From: Pseudomonas maumuensis
Lineage (GTDB): Bacteria; Pseudomonadota; Gammaproteobacteria; Pseudomonadales; Pseudomonadaceae
Reading direction: 5' to 3'
NCBI RefSeq assembly: GCF_019139675.1
Contig: NZ_CP077077.1
Coordinates: 4,464,001-4,528,000, forward strand
Length of the DNA stretch: 64,000 nucleotides
Every line of letters begins with the position of its first letter. Position 1 is the first letter of the stretch. The notes beneath the pieces were generated by a model. That model worked only from the letters and a program-made list of their open reading frames with translations, had not been told where the DNA came from and made no database searches. The translations under genes were made by a program, and so were the position numbers. Positions 7,617 to 16,863 of the stretch are shown here, piece by piece.

Positions 7617-8309
7617 TCAACGCTGGATCTTGATCTCGGTTCGACGGTTCATGGCACGCCCGTCGGCGGTGGCGTTGTCGGCCACCGGCTGCGTTTCGCC
7701 CGCCCCTACCACCGAGACGAAGCTGGCACGCGGCACACCGCTTTCGACCAGGTAGTTGGTCACCGACTGGGCGCGGCGCTCGGAGAGCTTCTGGTTGTAG
7801 CTGTCGGAGCCAACGCTGTCGGTGTGACCGGAAACGCTCAGGCGCGCGCTCGGGGCTTCCTGCTTGAGGCGCGTGGCGATGGTGTTCAGGCGCTCTTTGT
7901 CGGTGGCCGTCAGGCGTGCCGAGTCAAACTCGAAATGCACGTCACGGATGACGATGACTTCTTCCTTCTGTACCACGACTTCCTCGACCACCGGCGCCGG
8001 CTCCGGCGGGCAGCCGTTGGCGTCGACCTGAACGCCGCGCGGGGTGCCCGGGCACTTGTCGCGGCTGTCCGGCACGCCATCGCCGTCTTCGTCACCGTCA
8101 CCATGGGCCCAGCAATAACCCGCCGCCAAGCTGCCACCGAGCAAGGCGCCCCAGCCAGCCCAGCTGGAGCTCTCGATCGCACCCAGGGCCGCGCCGCCCA
8201 CGCCCCCGACGGCAGCACACTTCGGCCAGTCGGTTTTCTGCAAACCTGCACAACCAGTCAACACACTGGTGAGCAGAACCAGGGGTATCGCTGTGCGTAC
8301 TATGCTCAT
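7617..8309 (-). CDS. OmpA-family lipoprotein (paralogue B)
   Basis: 230 aa. Lipobox VLTGC, Gly-rich segment (GGVGGAALGAIESSSWAGW), acidic repeat DGDEDGDGVPDSRDKCPGTP, then an OmpA domain (VHFEFDSARLT, GHTDSVGSDSYNQKLSERRA, GAGETQPVADN, NRRTEIKI). The start is ATG 8309, giving a clean signal peptide; the frame stays open further upstream but without signal or coding features. Same architecture as its neighbour at 6808-7527. Confidence 0.9.
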   Translation of the reverse strand: MSIVRTAIPLVLLTSVLTGCAGLQKTDWPKCAAVGGVGGAALGAIESSSWAGWGALLGGSLAAGYCWAHGDGDEDGDGVPDSRDKCPGTPRGVQVDANGCPPEPAPVVEEVVVQKEEVIVIRDVHFEFDSARLTATDKERLNTIATRLKQEAPSARLSVSGHTDSVGSDSYNQKLSERRAQSVTNYLVESGVPRASFVSVVGAGETQPVADNATADGRAMNRRTEIKIQR

Positions 8310-8322
8310 TTTGTTGCTTCTC

Positions 8323-8365
8323 CTAGGGGGAATCGGTAGAAAACCGATGCTCTGGGAGTAAAGAC
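8323..8365 (-). promoter_or_regulatory. Hairpin and shared motif upstream of OmpA paralogue B
   Basis: A short inverted repeat (ATCGGT-AGAA-AACCGAT) is preceded on the minus strand by GTCTTTACTCC (8355-8365), identical to the element before paralogue A. It lies 46 nt upstream of the start codon, against 41 nt for the other copy. Confidence 0.45.
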
Positions 8366-8469
8366 CGGCGCTTCCCGCTCTGCCAGCAATAAGCCAAGAC
8401 GCAGCGGCGCGCCTCTTTGCCCGCCGGCCTGGGACCGTTAGTCTTGAGCGACCTGAACGAGGAATGGCA

Positions 8470-8964
8470 ATGACCGACGCTTTCTCCCAACGCACGCCCC
8501 AGCAGGCCCTGGCCGCCCTGCTGGAACGCTGCACCCCGCGCCACTTGCTGCTGGTTGGCAGTCGCTTCCCAGCCCTGGAAGCATTCGCCGCCGCCCATCC
8601 CGATACCCACATCGAAGTCGCCGCACCCGGCCCGCTGCCCGCCGAGCAGGCCGCTCGGCGCTTCGACCTGGCGGTACTGGTCGATTGCCTGGAACATCTG
8701 CCCAAGCGCACCGGCCTGGAGCTGCTGGGCGGCATTCGCAACCTCAACGCCAGCCGCGTCGCGGTGCTGGCCGACCTGGCCGCCTGCGGCTGGCAGGCCA
8801 CCGATTTCTACTCGCTGGCGCTCTCGGCCAGCGAGCAGTTCCAGCGCGATGAACAGGTATTGAGCCTGTTCACTTATGATCTGCATGACTACAAACAAGT
8901 CCCGGATTGGCTCAACGCCAGGTTCTGGGCCAACCCCGAAAACTTCGGCAAGTACTGGTGGTGA
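8470..8964 (+). CDS. DUF6231-type protein
   Basis: 164 aa, soluble. The middle ([30 protein letters not shown]) has the look of a Rossmann-type fold seen in SAM-dependent methyltransferases, but no GxGxG loop is visible. The C-terminus is aromatic ([16 protein letters not shown]). An ATG at 8464 is also possible; 8470 has better spacing from GAGG. It sits 4 nt before ychJ and is probably co-transcribed with it. DUF6231 assignment is from memory. Confidence 0.65.
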   Translation: MTDAFSQRTPQQALAALLERCTPRHLLLVGSRFPALEAFAAAHPDTHIEVAAPGPLPAEQAARRFDLAVLVDCLEHLPKRTGLELLGGIRNLNASRVAVLADLAACGWQATDFYSLALSASEQFQRDEQVLSLFTYDLHDYKQVPDWLNARFWANPENFGKYWW

Positions 8965-8968
8965 CCGA

Positions 8969-9445
8969 ATGAGTGTCTCAATCTGCCCCTGCGGCAGTGG
9001 CAACCTGCTCGATACCTGCTGCGGGCACTATCACAGTGGAACACCAGCGCCGGATGCCCAGACGCTGATGCGTTCACGCTACAGCGCCTATGTGCTGGGC
9101 CTGGTGGATTACCTGGTGGCTACCACCCTGCCGGCCCAGCAGCCAGGCCTGGACCGCGCCGCCATGGCGGCCTGGAGCGCGCAGAGCACCTGGCTGGGCC
9201 TGGAGGTGGAGGCCGCCGAGGTGCTGGGCGGACAGCCCGAACATGCCTTCGTCACGTTCACCGCGCGCTGGCACGACCTCGAGGGCGATCACCAGCACCG
9301 CGAGCGCTCGGCATTCGTCCAGCACGCCGGACGCTGGTATTTCATCGACCCGACCGCACCCCTCAAGGCCGGACGCAACGACCCCTGCCCCTGCGCCAGC
9401 GGGCAGAAGTTCAAGAAGTGCTGCGCCAGTTACCTCGGTAGTTGA
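8969..9445 (+). CDS. YchJ family protein with two SEC-C motifs
   Basis: 158 aa. It begins with [16 protein letters not shown] and ends with [17 protein letters not shown], two zinc-binding SEC-C type Cys motifs flanking an NTF2-like domain ([31 protein letters not shown]). This is the UPF0225/YchJ layout and length. The function is unknown; the motifs suggest zinc-dependent protein contacts. It lies between the DUF6231 gene and a lipoprotein gene with 2-4 nt gaps. Confidence 0.85.
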   Translation: MSVSICPCGSGNLLDTCCGHYHSGTPAPDAQTLMRSRYSAYVLGLVDYLVATTLPAQQPGLDRAAMAAWSAQSTWLGLEVEAAEVLGGQPEHAFVTFTARWHDLEGDHQHRERSAFVQHAGRWYFIDPTAPLKAGRNDPCPCASGQKFKKCCASYLGS

Positions 9446-9447
9446 GC

Positions 9448-9924
9448 ATGCGCACCCTGGCCCGCCTGCTCACGCTCAGCCTGCTGTTGGGCTGGTTGGC
9501 GGGCTGCGCCAGCTGGGGCGGTGATACCTGGCGCGAACCACAGTTGCACCTGCTCGAAGTGGAACCGGTGAAGGTGCGCCTGCACCAGCAGGAGTTCATT
9601 CTGCACCTGCGGGTCGACAACCCCAACGACAGCCGCCTGTTCATCCGCCACCTGGCCTACTCGGTACGCCTCGGCGACCTCTTGCTGGCAGATGACGAGG
9701 CGAGCCTCTGGCGCAGCGTTGGCGGCCATGCCCGTCGCACCTTCAAGATCACCGTGCGGACCAATCTCTGGCAGCATCTGAAGCCGCTGGCGAAGCTGCT
9801 CAAGAGCGGGCAACCCGTGCAGTATCAACTGCGCGGCGAGCTGGCCACCGGGTTGATCGTGCATCGGAACCTGCACTTGCGGCAAAGGGGTGAGATAATC
9901 CCCGGCGATCTTAATCCGGAGTAA
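9448..9924 (+). CDS. LEA type 2 (WHy domain) lipoprotein
   Basis: 158 aa. Signal peptide with lipobox LAGC. The body fits the water-stress/hypersensitive-response (LEA_2) beta-sandwich: [27 protein letters not shown] and later [19 protein letters not shown]. Such proteins are small periplasmic or outer-membrane lipoproteins with possible desiccation roles. Start ATG 9448, just after the ychJ stop. Confidence 0.8.
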   Translation: MRTLARLLTLSLLLGWLAGCASWGGDTWREPQLHLLEVEPVKVRLHQQEFILHLRVDNPNDSRLFIRHLAYSVRLGDLLLADDEASLWRSVGGHARRTFKITVRTNLWQHLKPLAKLLKSGQPVQYQLRGELATGLIVHRNLHLRQRGEIIPGDLNPE

Positions 9925-9931
9925 CCCTGCA

Positions 9932-10129
9932 ATGACCCAACAACCCCATGTTCATGGCCCCGACTGCGATCACGGCCACGACCATCACCACGACCACGGC
10001 CATGTACACGGCCCACACTGCAACCACGGCCACCAGGAGCCGGTGCGCAACGCCCTGAAGGACGTCGGCCGCAACGACCCTTGCCCGTGCGGCAGCGAGA
10101 AGAAATTCAAGAAGTGCCACGGCGCCTGA
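9932..10129 (+). CDS. Small His-rich SEC-C protein
   Basis: 65 aa. The N-terminal half is a His/Asp/Cys cluster ([29 protein letters not shown]), a likely metal-binding tail. The C-terminal part is a single SEC-C motif ([19 protein letters not shown]), nearly identical to the one ending YchJ and to the SecA tail, which binds zinc. It lies 7 nt after the LEA lipoprotein gene, and shares the SEC-C theme with ychJ two genes upstream. It could be a metal buffer or delivery factor; this is inference. Confidence 0.8.
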   Translation: MTQQPHVHGPDCDHGHDHHHDHGHVHGPHCNHGHQEPVRNALKDVGRNDPCPCGSEKKFKKCHGA

Positions 10130-10151
10130 TCAACGTCAGCGCACGTGTTCA

Positions 10152-10199
10152 GGGCCAAGCCCACTCCCAGGCAAATCGTCGCGGGAACGGGCTTGGCCC
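10152..10199. repeat. REP-like palindrome
   Basis: Perfect 11-bp inverted repeat GGGCCAAGCCC / GGGCTTGGCCC with 26 nt between, including GCGGGAACGGGCTTGG. It resembles the REP elements common in P. putida intergenic regions, and may also act as a terminator for the upstream operon. Confidence 0.5.
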
Positions 10200-10321
10200 A
10201 TGATCAACCCGTTCCAGTATGACCACTGGTAAATAAAGCTCCCCGGCACCTTGCACGGCGACTGCGCGCTCACTACCTTAGCGCCTTTCAGAACCCCGCC
10301 ACGCCTTGCAGGAATCCAGCC

Positions 10322-12757
10322 ATGGCCGCCCCCGTCCTTCCACCCTTTCCTCTCCGCCTCGGCAGTGCTGCCGCGTTGCTTGGCCTGCTCGCGCTCGGCG
10401 GCTGCCAGATGGGTGGCTACCAGGACAGCGTCCTGCCCAACAGCGGCGTGCAACCGCTCAAGGGCCTGGCGCAGAACGTCTCGGTACGGCGTAACGCCAT
10501 GGGCGCGCCGCTGATCGAAAGCAGCAACTTCCATGATGCGCTGTTCAGCCTGGGCTACCTGCATGCCGGGGATCGCATCGAGCAGATGGTCGCCATGCGC
10601 CTGCTGGCCCAGGGGCGCCTGGCCGAGCTGGCGGGAGCCGACGCTCTGGAGATCGACCGGCTGATGCGCGCGGCCAACCTCAAGCAGGGTGCCGGCCAGC
10701 TGTATGCCGATGCCTCGCCGCGCCTGAAGCGCTTCTTCGAAGTCTATGCCCGCGGGGTCAACGCCTACCTGTTCCGCTATCGCGACAAGTTGCCGGGCGA
10801 ACTCGCTCGCAGCGGTTATCGCCCGGAATACTGGAAACCCGAGGATTCGGCGCTGATCTTCAGCCTCTACGCTTTCAGCCAGTCGGTGAACCTGCAGGAG
10901 GAACTGTCGGCATTGACCCTGGCGCAGAAGGTCGGTGCCGACAAGCTGGCCTGGCTGCTGCCCGGCGCTCCGGACGAGCCCCTGGCCGAAAGCGAAGTCG
11001 ACAAACTCAAGGGCCTGAACCTGGCCAGCCAACTGCCGGGCCTGGGCGCGCTCGCCGCCACTGGCCAGCAATTGGCCGACCTCGGCCTGCTGGGCGCCCC
11101 CGGCTCGAGCAACCTGGCCCTGTCGCCCCAGCGCAGCCGTAGCGGCAAGAGCCTGTTGGCCAGCGACAGCCGCGCTGCCTGGGCCCTGAGCCCGGTGCAG
11201 ATCCATACCGGCAAGTATCAGGTCGCCGGCCTGTCGCTGCCGGGGCTGCCGATCGTGCTGGCCGGTTACAACGGCAAGCTGGCCTGGAGCAGCAGCGCGG
11301 TGATGGCCGACAACCAGGACCTGTTCCTCGAGCAGGTGCGCCGCCAGGGCACCCAGCTGACCTACCTCGCCGACGGCAAGTGGCAACCGGCGCGTGCCCG
11401 CAACGAGACCTTCTTCGTTCGCGGCCAGCGCCCCCAACGCGAGGTGATGTACGACACCCGCCACGGCACCCTGTTGCCGGGGCATGGCAGCCTGGCCCTG
11501 GCCCTGCATCTACCACAGCTCAAAGACGATCGCAGCCTCGATGCGCTGTTCGACCTGACCCGCGCGCAGAACATCGAACGTGCCTTCGACAGCACCCGCG
11601 AGGTCGGTGCGGCAGCGCTGAACTTCGTGTTCGCCGAGCCCCAGCATATCGGTTGGCAGGTCAGCGGACGCTATCCGAACCGCCGCGAAGGCCAGGGCCT
11701 GTTGCCCTCGCCAGGCTGGGACGGGCGCTATGACTGGGATGGCTACGCCGATGCGATGCTCCACCCCTACGATCAAGATCCACCCGCCGGCTTCATCGGC
11801 CACGCCAACCAGCGCAGCCTACCCAAGGGCTATGGCATGCAGCTGTCGAGCAGTTGGTACTACCCCGAGCGCGCCGAACGCCTGGCCCAGCTGGCCGGCA
11901 ACGGTCGTCACGACAGCCGCAGCCTGATGGCCCTACAGAACGATCAGGTGACACTGCTGGCCGACAAGCTCAAGCAGATGTTCGACGCCCCCGGGATGGC
12001 CCAGCCGCTCAAGCAGGCCATCGACGCCCTGCCTGGCGCCCAGCGCGACAAGGCTCGCGATGCCCTGGCCCGACTCAAGGCCTTCGATGGCCGGCTGAGC
12101 CCGGTATCGGCCGATGCCGCCCTTTACGAACTGTTCCTCCAGGCGGTCACTCGCCAGACCTTCCTCGACGAACTGGGCCCGGAGTCCAGCCCGGCCTGGC
12201 AAGCATTCATCGGCAATGCCAAGCTTTCCTACTCCGCCCAGGCCGACCACCTGCTGGGGCGCGAGGACAGCCCGTTCTGGGATGATCGCGGCACGCCGCA
12301 AAAGGAAGACAAACCGACCATACTCGCCCGCAGCCTGGCGGCTGCGGTAGACGCTGGCACCGCCCAGCTCGGCGCCGACCGCCGCGCCTGGCAATGGGGC
12401 AAGCTGCATCAGTACCGCTGGCCGGCACCGGCATATCACGGCCTGGGCGACAAGCTCGAGCGCGCGCCCCTGGCGGCAGGTGGCGACTTCAGCACCCTGG
12501 CCCTGACGCCTTATGCCTGGGGGAGCAGCTTCGACACCCAACTGCCGGCCTCGGCGCGGATGATCGTCGATTTTGGTCAGACCGAACCGCTGCAGGTGCT
12601 GACCAGCAACGGCCAGTCCGGCAATCCGGCCAGCCGCCATTACAACGATGGGCTCGATGCCTGGTTCAAGGGCCGCTTCACCAGCCTGCCGCTGCAACCG
12701 CAGAATTTTGCCCGGGCCTACGGCAGCCAGCGGTTGACGCTGGTGCCTGGCAAGTAG
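10322..12757 (+). CDS. Penicillin acylase family (Ntn hydrolase) lipoprotein
   Basis: 811 aa. Lipobox LALGGC near residue 28. The S45 layout is clear: alpha part to about residue 261, then the candidate cleavage site Gly261-Ser262 in APGSSN, whose Ser would become the N-terminal nucleophile of the beta chain after autoprocessing. Beta-chain features include [29 protein letters not shown] and later ANQRSLP. Relatives hydrolyse penicillins, acyl-homoserine lactones (PvdQ, QuiP) or siderophore acyl groups; the substrate here cannot be read. The variable SSN (rather than the usual SNxW) is a slight deviation. The start at 10322 has AGGA upstream. Confidence 0.85.
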   Translation: MAAPVLPPFPLRLGSAAALLGLLALGGCQMGGYQDSVLPNSGVQPLKGLAQNVSVRRNAMGAPLIESSNFHDALFSLGYLHAGDRIEQMVAMRLLAQGRLAELAGADALEIDRLMRAANLKQGAGQLYADASPRLKRFFEVYARGVNAYLFRYRDKLPGELARSGYRPEYWKPEDSALIFSLYAFSQSVNLQEELSALTLAQKVGADKLAWLLPGAPDEPLAESEVDKLKGLNLASQLPGLGALAATGQQLADLGLLGAPGSSNLALSPQRSRSGKSLLASDSRAAWALSPVQIHTGKYQVAGLSLPGLPIVLAGYNGKLAWSSSAVMADNQDLFLEQVRRQGTQLTYLADGKWQPARARNETFFVRGQRPQREVMYDTRHGTLLPGHGSLALALHLPQLKDDRSLDALFDLTRAQNIERAFDSTREVGAAALNFVFAEPQHIGWQVSGRYPNRREGQGLLPSPGWDGRYDWDGYADAMLHPYDQDPPAGFIGHANQRSLPKGYGMQLSSSWYYPERAERLAQLAGNGRHDSRSLMALQNDQVTLLADKLKQMFDAPGMAQPLKQAIDALPGAQRDKARDALARLKAFDGRLSPVSADAALYELFLQAVTRQTFLDELGPESSPAWQAFIGNAKLSYSAQADHLLGREDSPFWDDRGTPQKEDKPTILARSLAAAVDAGTAQLGADRRAWQWGKLHQYRWPAPAYHGLGDKLERAPLAAGGDFSTLALTPYAWGSSFDTQLPASARMIVDFGQTEPLQVLTSNGQSGNPASRHYNDGLDAWFKGRFTSLPLQPQNFARAYGSQRLTLVPGK

Positions 12758-12804
12758 GTCTCAGAGACCAGCACCAGGAAAATCGAGCGCCGCGCGCGGT
12801 GCTC

Positions 12805-12830
12805 GATCTCATGGTCACTGCCCCATCCTC
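12805..12830 (+). terminator. Hairpin after the acylase gene
   Basis: GC-rich stem-loop within ATCGAGCGCCGCGCGCGG then TGCTCGAT, in the 168-nt gap after the acylase. There is no T-run, so it may only stabilise the transcript end. Confidence 0.35.
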
Positions 12831-12925
12831 TTGCGCTCTCCTATGTGAATAGTGCGTCGCCCCCGAAGTTATGCTTCTATCCTTGATCCCAGCCTTCGCC
12901 CTACAACGCTGACATCAGGACCACC

Positions 12926-14041
12926 ATGCATCACTCGACCCACGACCTGCTCTCTCCTGTCCCGGGTATCGCCCGCCAGTTGCACAGTTTCCATTTCGGC
13001 CCGCGTGGCGCCGGCAAGGTGTACATCCAGGCTTCGCTGCATGCCGATGAACTGCCGGGCATGCTGGTGGCCTGGCACCTCAAGCAGCGGCTCGCGGACA
13101 TGGAACAACAGGGGCGGTTGCGCAAGGAGGTCATCCTGGTGCCGGTGGCCAACCCGGTCGGCCTCGAGCAGGTGTTGCTGGACGCGCCCCTTGGGCGCTT
13201 CGAGCTGCAAAGCGGCGAGAACTTCAACCGCAGGTTCGTCGACCTGTCGGACAGCATCGGTGACCAGATCGAAGGCCACCTCTCCCAGGACCCGGACCAC
13301 AACCTGGCGTTGATCCGTGAATACCTGCGCCGCGGCCTGGATGCCCACCCCGCGCACACGCCGCTGCAGTCCCAGCGCCTGACCCTGCAGCGCCTGGCCT
13401 GCGACGCCGACATGGTGCTCGACCTGCATTGCGACTTCGAAGCCGTCGAGCACCTGTACACCACGCCCGAGGCCTGGCCGCAGGTGGAACCGCTGGCACG
13501 CTACCTGGGCGTCCAGGCCAGCCTGCTGGCCACCGACTCGGGCGGGCAATCGTTCGATGAGTGTTTCAGCCTGGTGTGGTGGCAGTTGCAGCAGCGCTTC
13601 GGCAAACGCTTCCCGATCCCTCAGGGCAGTTTTTCGGTGACCATCGAGTTGCGCGGCCAGGCCGATGTCAGCCACGCCCTGGCCACCCAGGACTGCCTGG
13701 CGATTCTCGACTTCCTGACCCACGCCGGGGTCATCGAAGGCCAACCGGCGCCCTTGCCCGCGCTACGCCATCCGGCTACACCGCTGGCGGCGGTGGAACC
13801 GGTCATGGCGCCGCTCGGTGGCTTGCTGGTGTTCCATGCCAGCCCTGGGCAATACCTGCCCGCCGGTGAGCTGATCGCCGAAGTGATCGACCCGCTCAAC
13901 GACCGAGTTACCCCGTTGCGTAACAGCCACGCCGGGCTACTCTATGCCCGCAGCACCAGGCGCATGGCCACCGCGGGCATGGTGGTCGCCCATGTGGCAG
14001 GCGAGCAGGTCTGTCGCAGCGGTTACCTGCTGGGCAACTGA
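12926..14041 (+). CDS. Succinylglutamate desuccinylase/aspartoacylase family (M14) protein
   Basis: 371 aa. Zinc carboxypeptidase-like fold: ASLHADELPG gives the H-x-x-E metal pair and LDLHCDFE the second His. The substrate-side motif ENFNRRF and a late Glu (TIELRGQ) fit the AstE/ASPA family. The C-terminal part (about 290-371) resembles a biotinyl/lipoyl-like beta domain, as in other members. It should cleave an N-acyl amino acid amide bond; the substrate is unknown because it is not in an ast operon. ATG 12926 follows GGACC; the ribosome site is weak. Confidence 0.82.
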   Translation: MHHSTHDLLSPVPGIARQLHSFHFGPRGAGKVYIQASLHADELPGMLVAWHLKQRLADMEQQGRLRKEVILVPVANPVGLEQVLLDAPLGRFELQSGENFNRRFVDLSDSIGDQIEGHLSQDPDHNLALIREYLRRGLDAHPAHTPLQSQRLTLQRLACDADMVLDLHCDFEAVEHLYTTPEAWPQVEPLARYLGVQASLLATDSGGQSFDECFSLVWWQLQQRFGKRFPIPQGSFSVTIELRGQADVSHALATQDCLAILDFLTHAGVIEGQPAPLPALRHPATPLAAVEPVMAPLGGLLVFHASPGQYLPAGELIAEVIDPLNDRVTPLRNSHAGLLYARSTRRMATAGMVVAHVAGEQVCRSGYLLGN

Positions 14042-14047
14042 GCGGCG

Positions 14048-14290
14048 TCACGCCACCGGAGCGGGAGGCGGCTCATCGGGCAGGGTCGGTTCGCCCGGCT
14101 CCATCGGTGGCTGCTCGCCAGGCTGCGGCGGCTGGGGGGTGTCGGGATCAGGCTGGTGTGGTACTCCACCAGCGCGCATGGGCAGTGGCGTGTGTATCGG
14201 CGGATGGGCCAGCAGCGACCAGGCCAGCAATCCGATATGGTTCGGCTGCAGGACGGCCAGCTTGGCACTGATTGCGGGGTCGAGTTTCAT
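14048..14290 (-). CDS. Small Pro-rich hypothetical protein
   Basis: 80 aa. The N-terminus (MKLDPAISAKLAVLQPNHIG) is folded-looking, while the second half is nearly all Pro, Glu and Gly (PPQPGEQPPMEPGEPTLP), so probably disordered. Start ATG 14290 with AGGAG upstream. Convergent with the M14 gene, 6 nt apart. I do not recognise the family. Confidence 0.6.
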   Translation of the reverse strand: MKLDPAISAKLAVLQPNHIGLLAWSLLAHPPIHTPLPMRAGGVPHQPDPDTPQPPQPGEQPPMEPGEPTLPDEPPPAPVA

Positions 14291-14387
14291 GAGAGGCTCC
14301 TGACGAGAGCCGGCGCACGTCATGCGCGCCGGAACTGTTCACTCGTTGGAGTGCCAGGCGCAGAAACAATTCCCGCGCTTTGTCGGC

Positions 14388-14954
14388 TCAGGTGCGCGGC
14401 AGGGTAACGCCGCGCTGGCCCTGGTACTTGCCGCCACGATCTTTATACGACACTTCACACTCCTCATCGGACTGCAGGAACAGCATCTGCGCCACACCTT
14501 CGTTGGCGTAGATCTTCGCCGGCAACGTGGTGGTGTTGGAGAACTCCAGGGTCACATGGCCCTCCCACTCAGGCTCGAGCGGGGTGACGTTGACGATGAT
14601 GCCGCAGCGGGCGTAGGTGCTCTTGCCCAGGCAGATGGTCAGCACGTCGCGCGGGATGCGGAAGTACTCGACGGTGCGGGCCAGGGCGAAGGAGTTCGGC
14701 GGGATGATGCACACGTCGCTCTTGATGTCGACGAAGCTGCCGGCGTCGAAGTTCTTCGGGTCGACGGTGGCCGAGTTGATGTTGGTGAATACCTTGAATT
14801 CGTCGGCGCAGCGTACGTCGTAGCCGTAGCTGGAGACGCCGAAGGAGATGACCCGGCTGTCGTGCTCGCCGCGCACCTGGCGCTCGACGAACGGTTCGAT
14901 CATGCCGTGTTCCTGCGCCATGCGGCGAATCCACTTGTCCGATTTGATGCTCAT
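14388..14954 (-). CDS. dcd: dCTP deaminase
   Basis: 188 aa, the standard length. It converts dCTP to dUTP plus ammonia, feeding dTTP synthesis. Motifs: [13 protein letters not shown] at the start, SSYGYDVR, the catalytic Glu region in GHVTLEFSN, and the C-terminal nucleotide lid GGKYQGQRG. An in-frame extension to 15104 has no coding sense; ATG 14954 gives the family N-terminus. Confidence 0.96.
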   Translation of the reverse strand: MSIKSDKWIRRMAQEHGMIEPFVERQVRGEHDSRVISFGVSSYGYDVRCADEFKVFTNINSATVDPKNFDAGSFVDIKSDVCIIPPNSFALARTVEYFRIPRDVLTICLGKSTYARCGIIVNVTPLEPEWEGHVTLEFSNTTTLPAKIYANEGVAQMLFLQSDEECEVSYKDRGGKYQGQRGVTLPRT

Positions 14955-15281
14955 GGCGGGGTGTCCTGAAGAGTGCAAGGTGAAAAACGAGATGCGCATC
15001 TTACCGGTCCCGGCGCGCGGGTTAAAGTTTCCATGCCTATCCCGCGCCAGACGGGGCCTGCAACGGCCGCCGATCCGAAATTCATCAAAGCGCTCCTTGA
15101 CCATTGGCAGGTTGTGGAAAGTGGGTTAAGGTGGCGCCACTGTGCTGCACGTGACACCGAGAATCTCTAGTTTGATGCACGATTATCATCGGCCCATCGC
15201 TGAATTTTCTGCTCTCTTTGCACTCAGTCCCGGCCAGGGTTTTTCCTGACCGTAATCAACTTTGTCCAAGGAGACAGAAAC
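14955..15281. other. Divergent intergenic region dcd / csp
   Basis: 327 nt without a convincing gene. A possible sigma-70 promoter for the cold shock gene is TTGGCA (15104-15109), 17 nt, TAAGGT (15127-15132). This would give a leader of about 140 nt, in line with the long structured leaders of csp genes. The rest shows no clear element. Confidence 0.4.
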
Positions 15282-15491
15282 ATGTCCAACCGTCAATCCG
15301 GTACCGTCAAGTGGTTCAACGATGAGAAAGGCTACGGCTTCATCACCCCTCAGTCGGGTGACGACCTGTTCGTGCACTTCAAAGCCATCCAAGCTGACGG
15401 CTTCAAAACCCTGAAAGAAGGCCAGGCTGTTACTTTCGTCGCTACCCGCGGCCAGAAAGGCATGCAGGCTGAAGAAGTTCAGATCGCCTAA
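15282..15491 (+). CDS. Cold shock protein, CspA/CspD family
   Basis: 69 aa, a single cold shock OB-fold domain. RNP1 KGYGFI and RNP2 DLFVHF are intact, as is the SGTVKWFN start. It binds single-stranded RNA/DNA and can melt RNA structure. Ribosome site AAGGAGA is strong. A terminator follows directly, so it is monocistronic. Confidence 0.96.
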   Translation: MSNRQSGTVKWFNDEKGYGFITPQSGDDLFVHFKAIQADGFKTLKEGQAVTFVATRGQKGMQAEEVQIA

Positions 15492-15513
15492 GTCGATCTC
15501 GCTTCCTCGCTTT

Positions 15514-15545
15514 CAAAAAAAACCCGCCTATGGCGGGTTTTTTTG
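15514..15545 (+). terminator. Strong terminator after csp
   Basis: AACCCGCC-TAT-GGCGGGTT flanked by an A-run and a T-run of eight, so it may work in both directions. Confidence 0.9.
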
Positions 15546-15571
15546 TGCCTGATCGAATGGCCTTTATGCCA

Positions 15572-15600
15572 TCGTGAGGGCGAACCCGCCCCCACAGGAC
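15572..15600. repeat. REP-like fragment
   Basis: GAGGGCGAACCCGCCCCCACAG resembles one half of a P. putida REP element, between csp and apbC. Confidence 0.35.
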
Positions 15601-15610
15601 TGCCTGAGCC

Positions 15611-16705
15611 TCAATCCTCGCTGATGGTGATGCTCGGCATCGCCGGCGCCGCCGCTTCCTGCAGCACGATCCGCGCCCCCACCTGCCGCGCCAGCTCCTG
15701 GTAGACCATGGCGATCTGGCTTTCCGGCTCGGCAATCGCGGTCGGCTTGCCGCTGTCAGCCTGTTCGCGGATGAGCATCGACAACGGCAACGACGCCAGC
15801 AGCTCGACGCCGTACTGGGCCGCCAGCTTCTCGCCGCCGCCTTCGCCGAACAGGTGCTCGGCATGGCCGCAGTTGGAACAGATATGTACCGCCATGTTCT
15901 CCACCACGCCCAGCACCGGAATGTTGACCTTGCGGAACATTTCCACTCCCTTCTTGGCATCCAGCAACGCCAGGTCCTGCGGAGTGGTGACGATCACCGA
16001 ACCGGCTACCGGCACCTTCTGCGCCAGGGTCAGCTGGATATCGCCAGTGCCTGGCGGCATGTCGATCACCAGGTAGTCAAGGTCGTCCCAGGCGGTCTGG
16101 GTCACCAGTTGCAGCAACGCCCCCGAGACCATTGGGCCGCGCCAGACCATGGGCGTGTTGTCATCGGTGAGGAAGGCCATCGACATGACCTCGACGCCAT
16201 GGGCCTTGATCGGCACGAACCACTTCTGCTCGCGCACCTGTGGGCGGGTACCCTCGGGAATGCCGAACATCACGCCCTGGCTGGGGCCATAGATGTCGGC
16301 GTCGAGGATGCCGACCCGAGCACCTTCGCGGGCCAGGGCCAGAGCCAGGTTGGCGGCAGTGGTCGACTTGCCTACGCCGCCTTTGCCCGATGCCACGGCA
16401 ATGATGTTCTTGACATTGGCCATGGCCGGCACTTGAGCCTGGGCCTTATGCGTGGCGATCACACTATCGATGGTGACGGAGGCCGAAGCCACGCCGTCGA
16501 GGTTCTCGATGGCAGTCTGCAGCACCTGCGCCCAGCCACCCTTGAACAGCCCGGCGGCATAACCCAACTGCAACTGCACATTGACCTGTTCGCCCTGGAT
16601 ATCGATGGCGCGCACGCAACCGGCGCTGACCGGATCCTGGTTCAGGTAGGGGTCGGTGTACTGGCGAAGCACGCCTTCGACGGCGGCACGGGTGACGGCA
16701 CTCAT
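15611..16705 (-). CDS. apbC: Mrp/ApbC/NBP35 family Fe-S cluster carrier ATPase
   Basis: 364 aa. An N-terminal MIP18-like domain (to about 95) is followed by a P-loop ATPase with deviant Walker A GKGGVGKST, then DADIYGPS, IDMPPGTGD and the C-terminal CSNCGH pair (CxxC) that binds the transferable [4Fe-4S] cluster. It delivers clusters to apo-enzymes. The start at ATG 16705 is preferred over 16723. Divergent from metG. Confidence 0.93.
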   Translation of the reverse strand: MSAVTRAAVEGVLRQYTDPYLNQDPVSAGCVRAIDIQGEQVNVQLQLGYAAGLFKGGWAQVLQTAIENLDGVASASVTIDSVIATHKAQAQVPAMANVKNIIAVASGKGGVGKSTTAANLALALAREGARVGILDADIYGPSQGVMFGIPEGTRPQVREQKWFVPIKAHGVEVMSMAFLTDDNTPMVWRGPMVSGALLQLVTQTAWDDLDYLVIDMPPGTGDIQLTLAQKVPVAGSVIVTTPQDLALLDAKKGVEMFRKVNIPVLGVVENMAVHICSNCGHAEHLFGEGGGEKLAAQYGVELLASLPLSMLIREQADSGKPTAIAEPESQIAMVYQELARQVGARIVLQEAAAPAMPSITISED

Positions 16706-16863
16706 GGAGGCTCCCATTGGCAAACTGAAAACGAAACAGGTGCCTATGCTAACCCGTCAATCGTCAGCGGATGCGTTGTTGGGGTGAAATATATTCGCCA
16801 GCCCTTTATAGTGGCCGATCACCCTCATTTTTACCCCGTAGCCAGATAAGTAGCCGAGCCACC

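Noticed and set aside
8310..8801. N-terminal extension of OmpA paralogue B by 164 codons
   Set aside because: It would bury the lipoprotein signal peptide and run antisense through the DUF6231 gene; the start at 8309 is clear.
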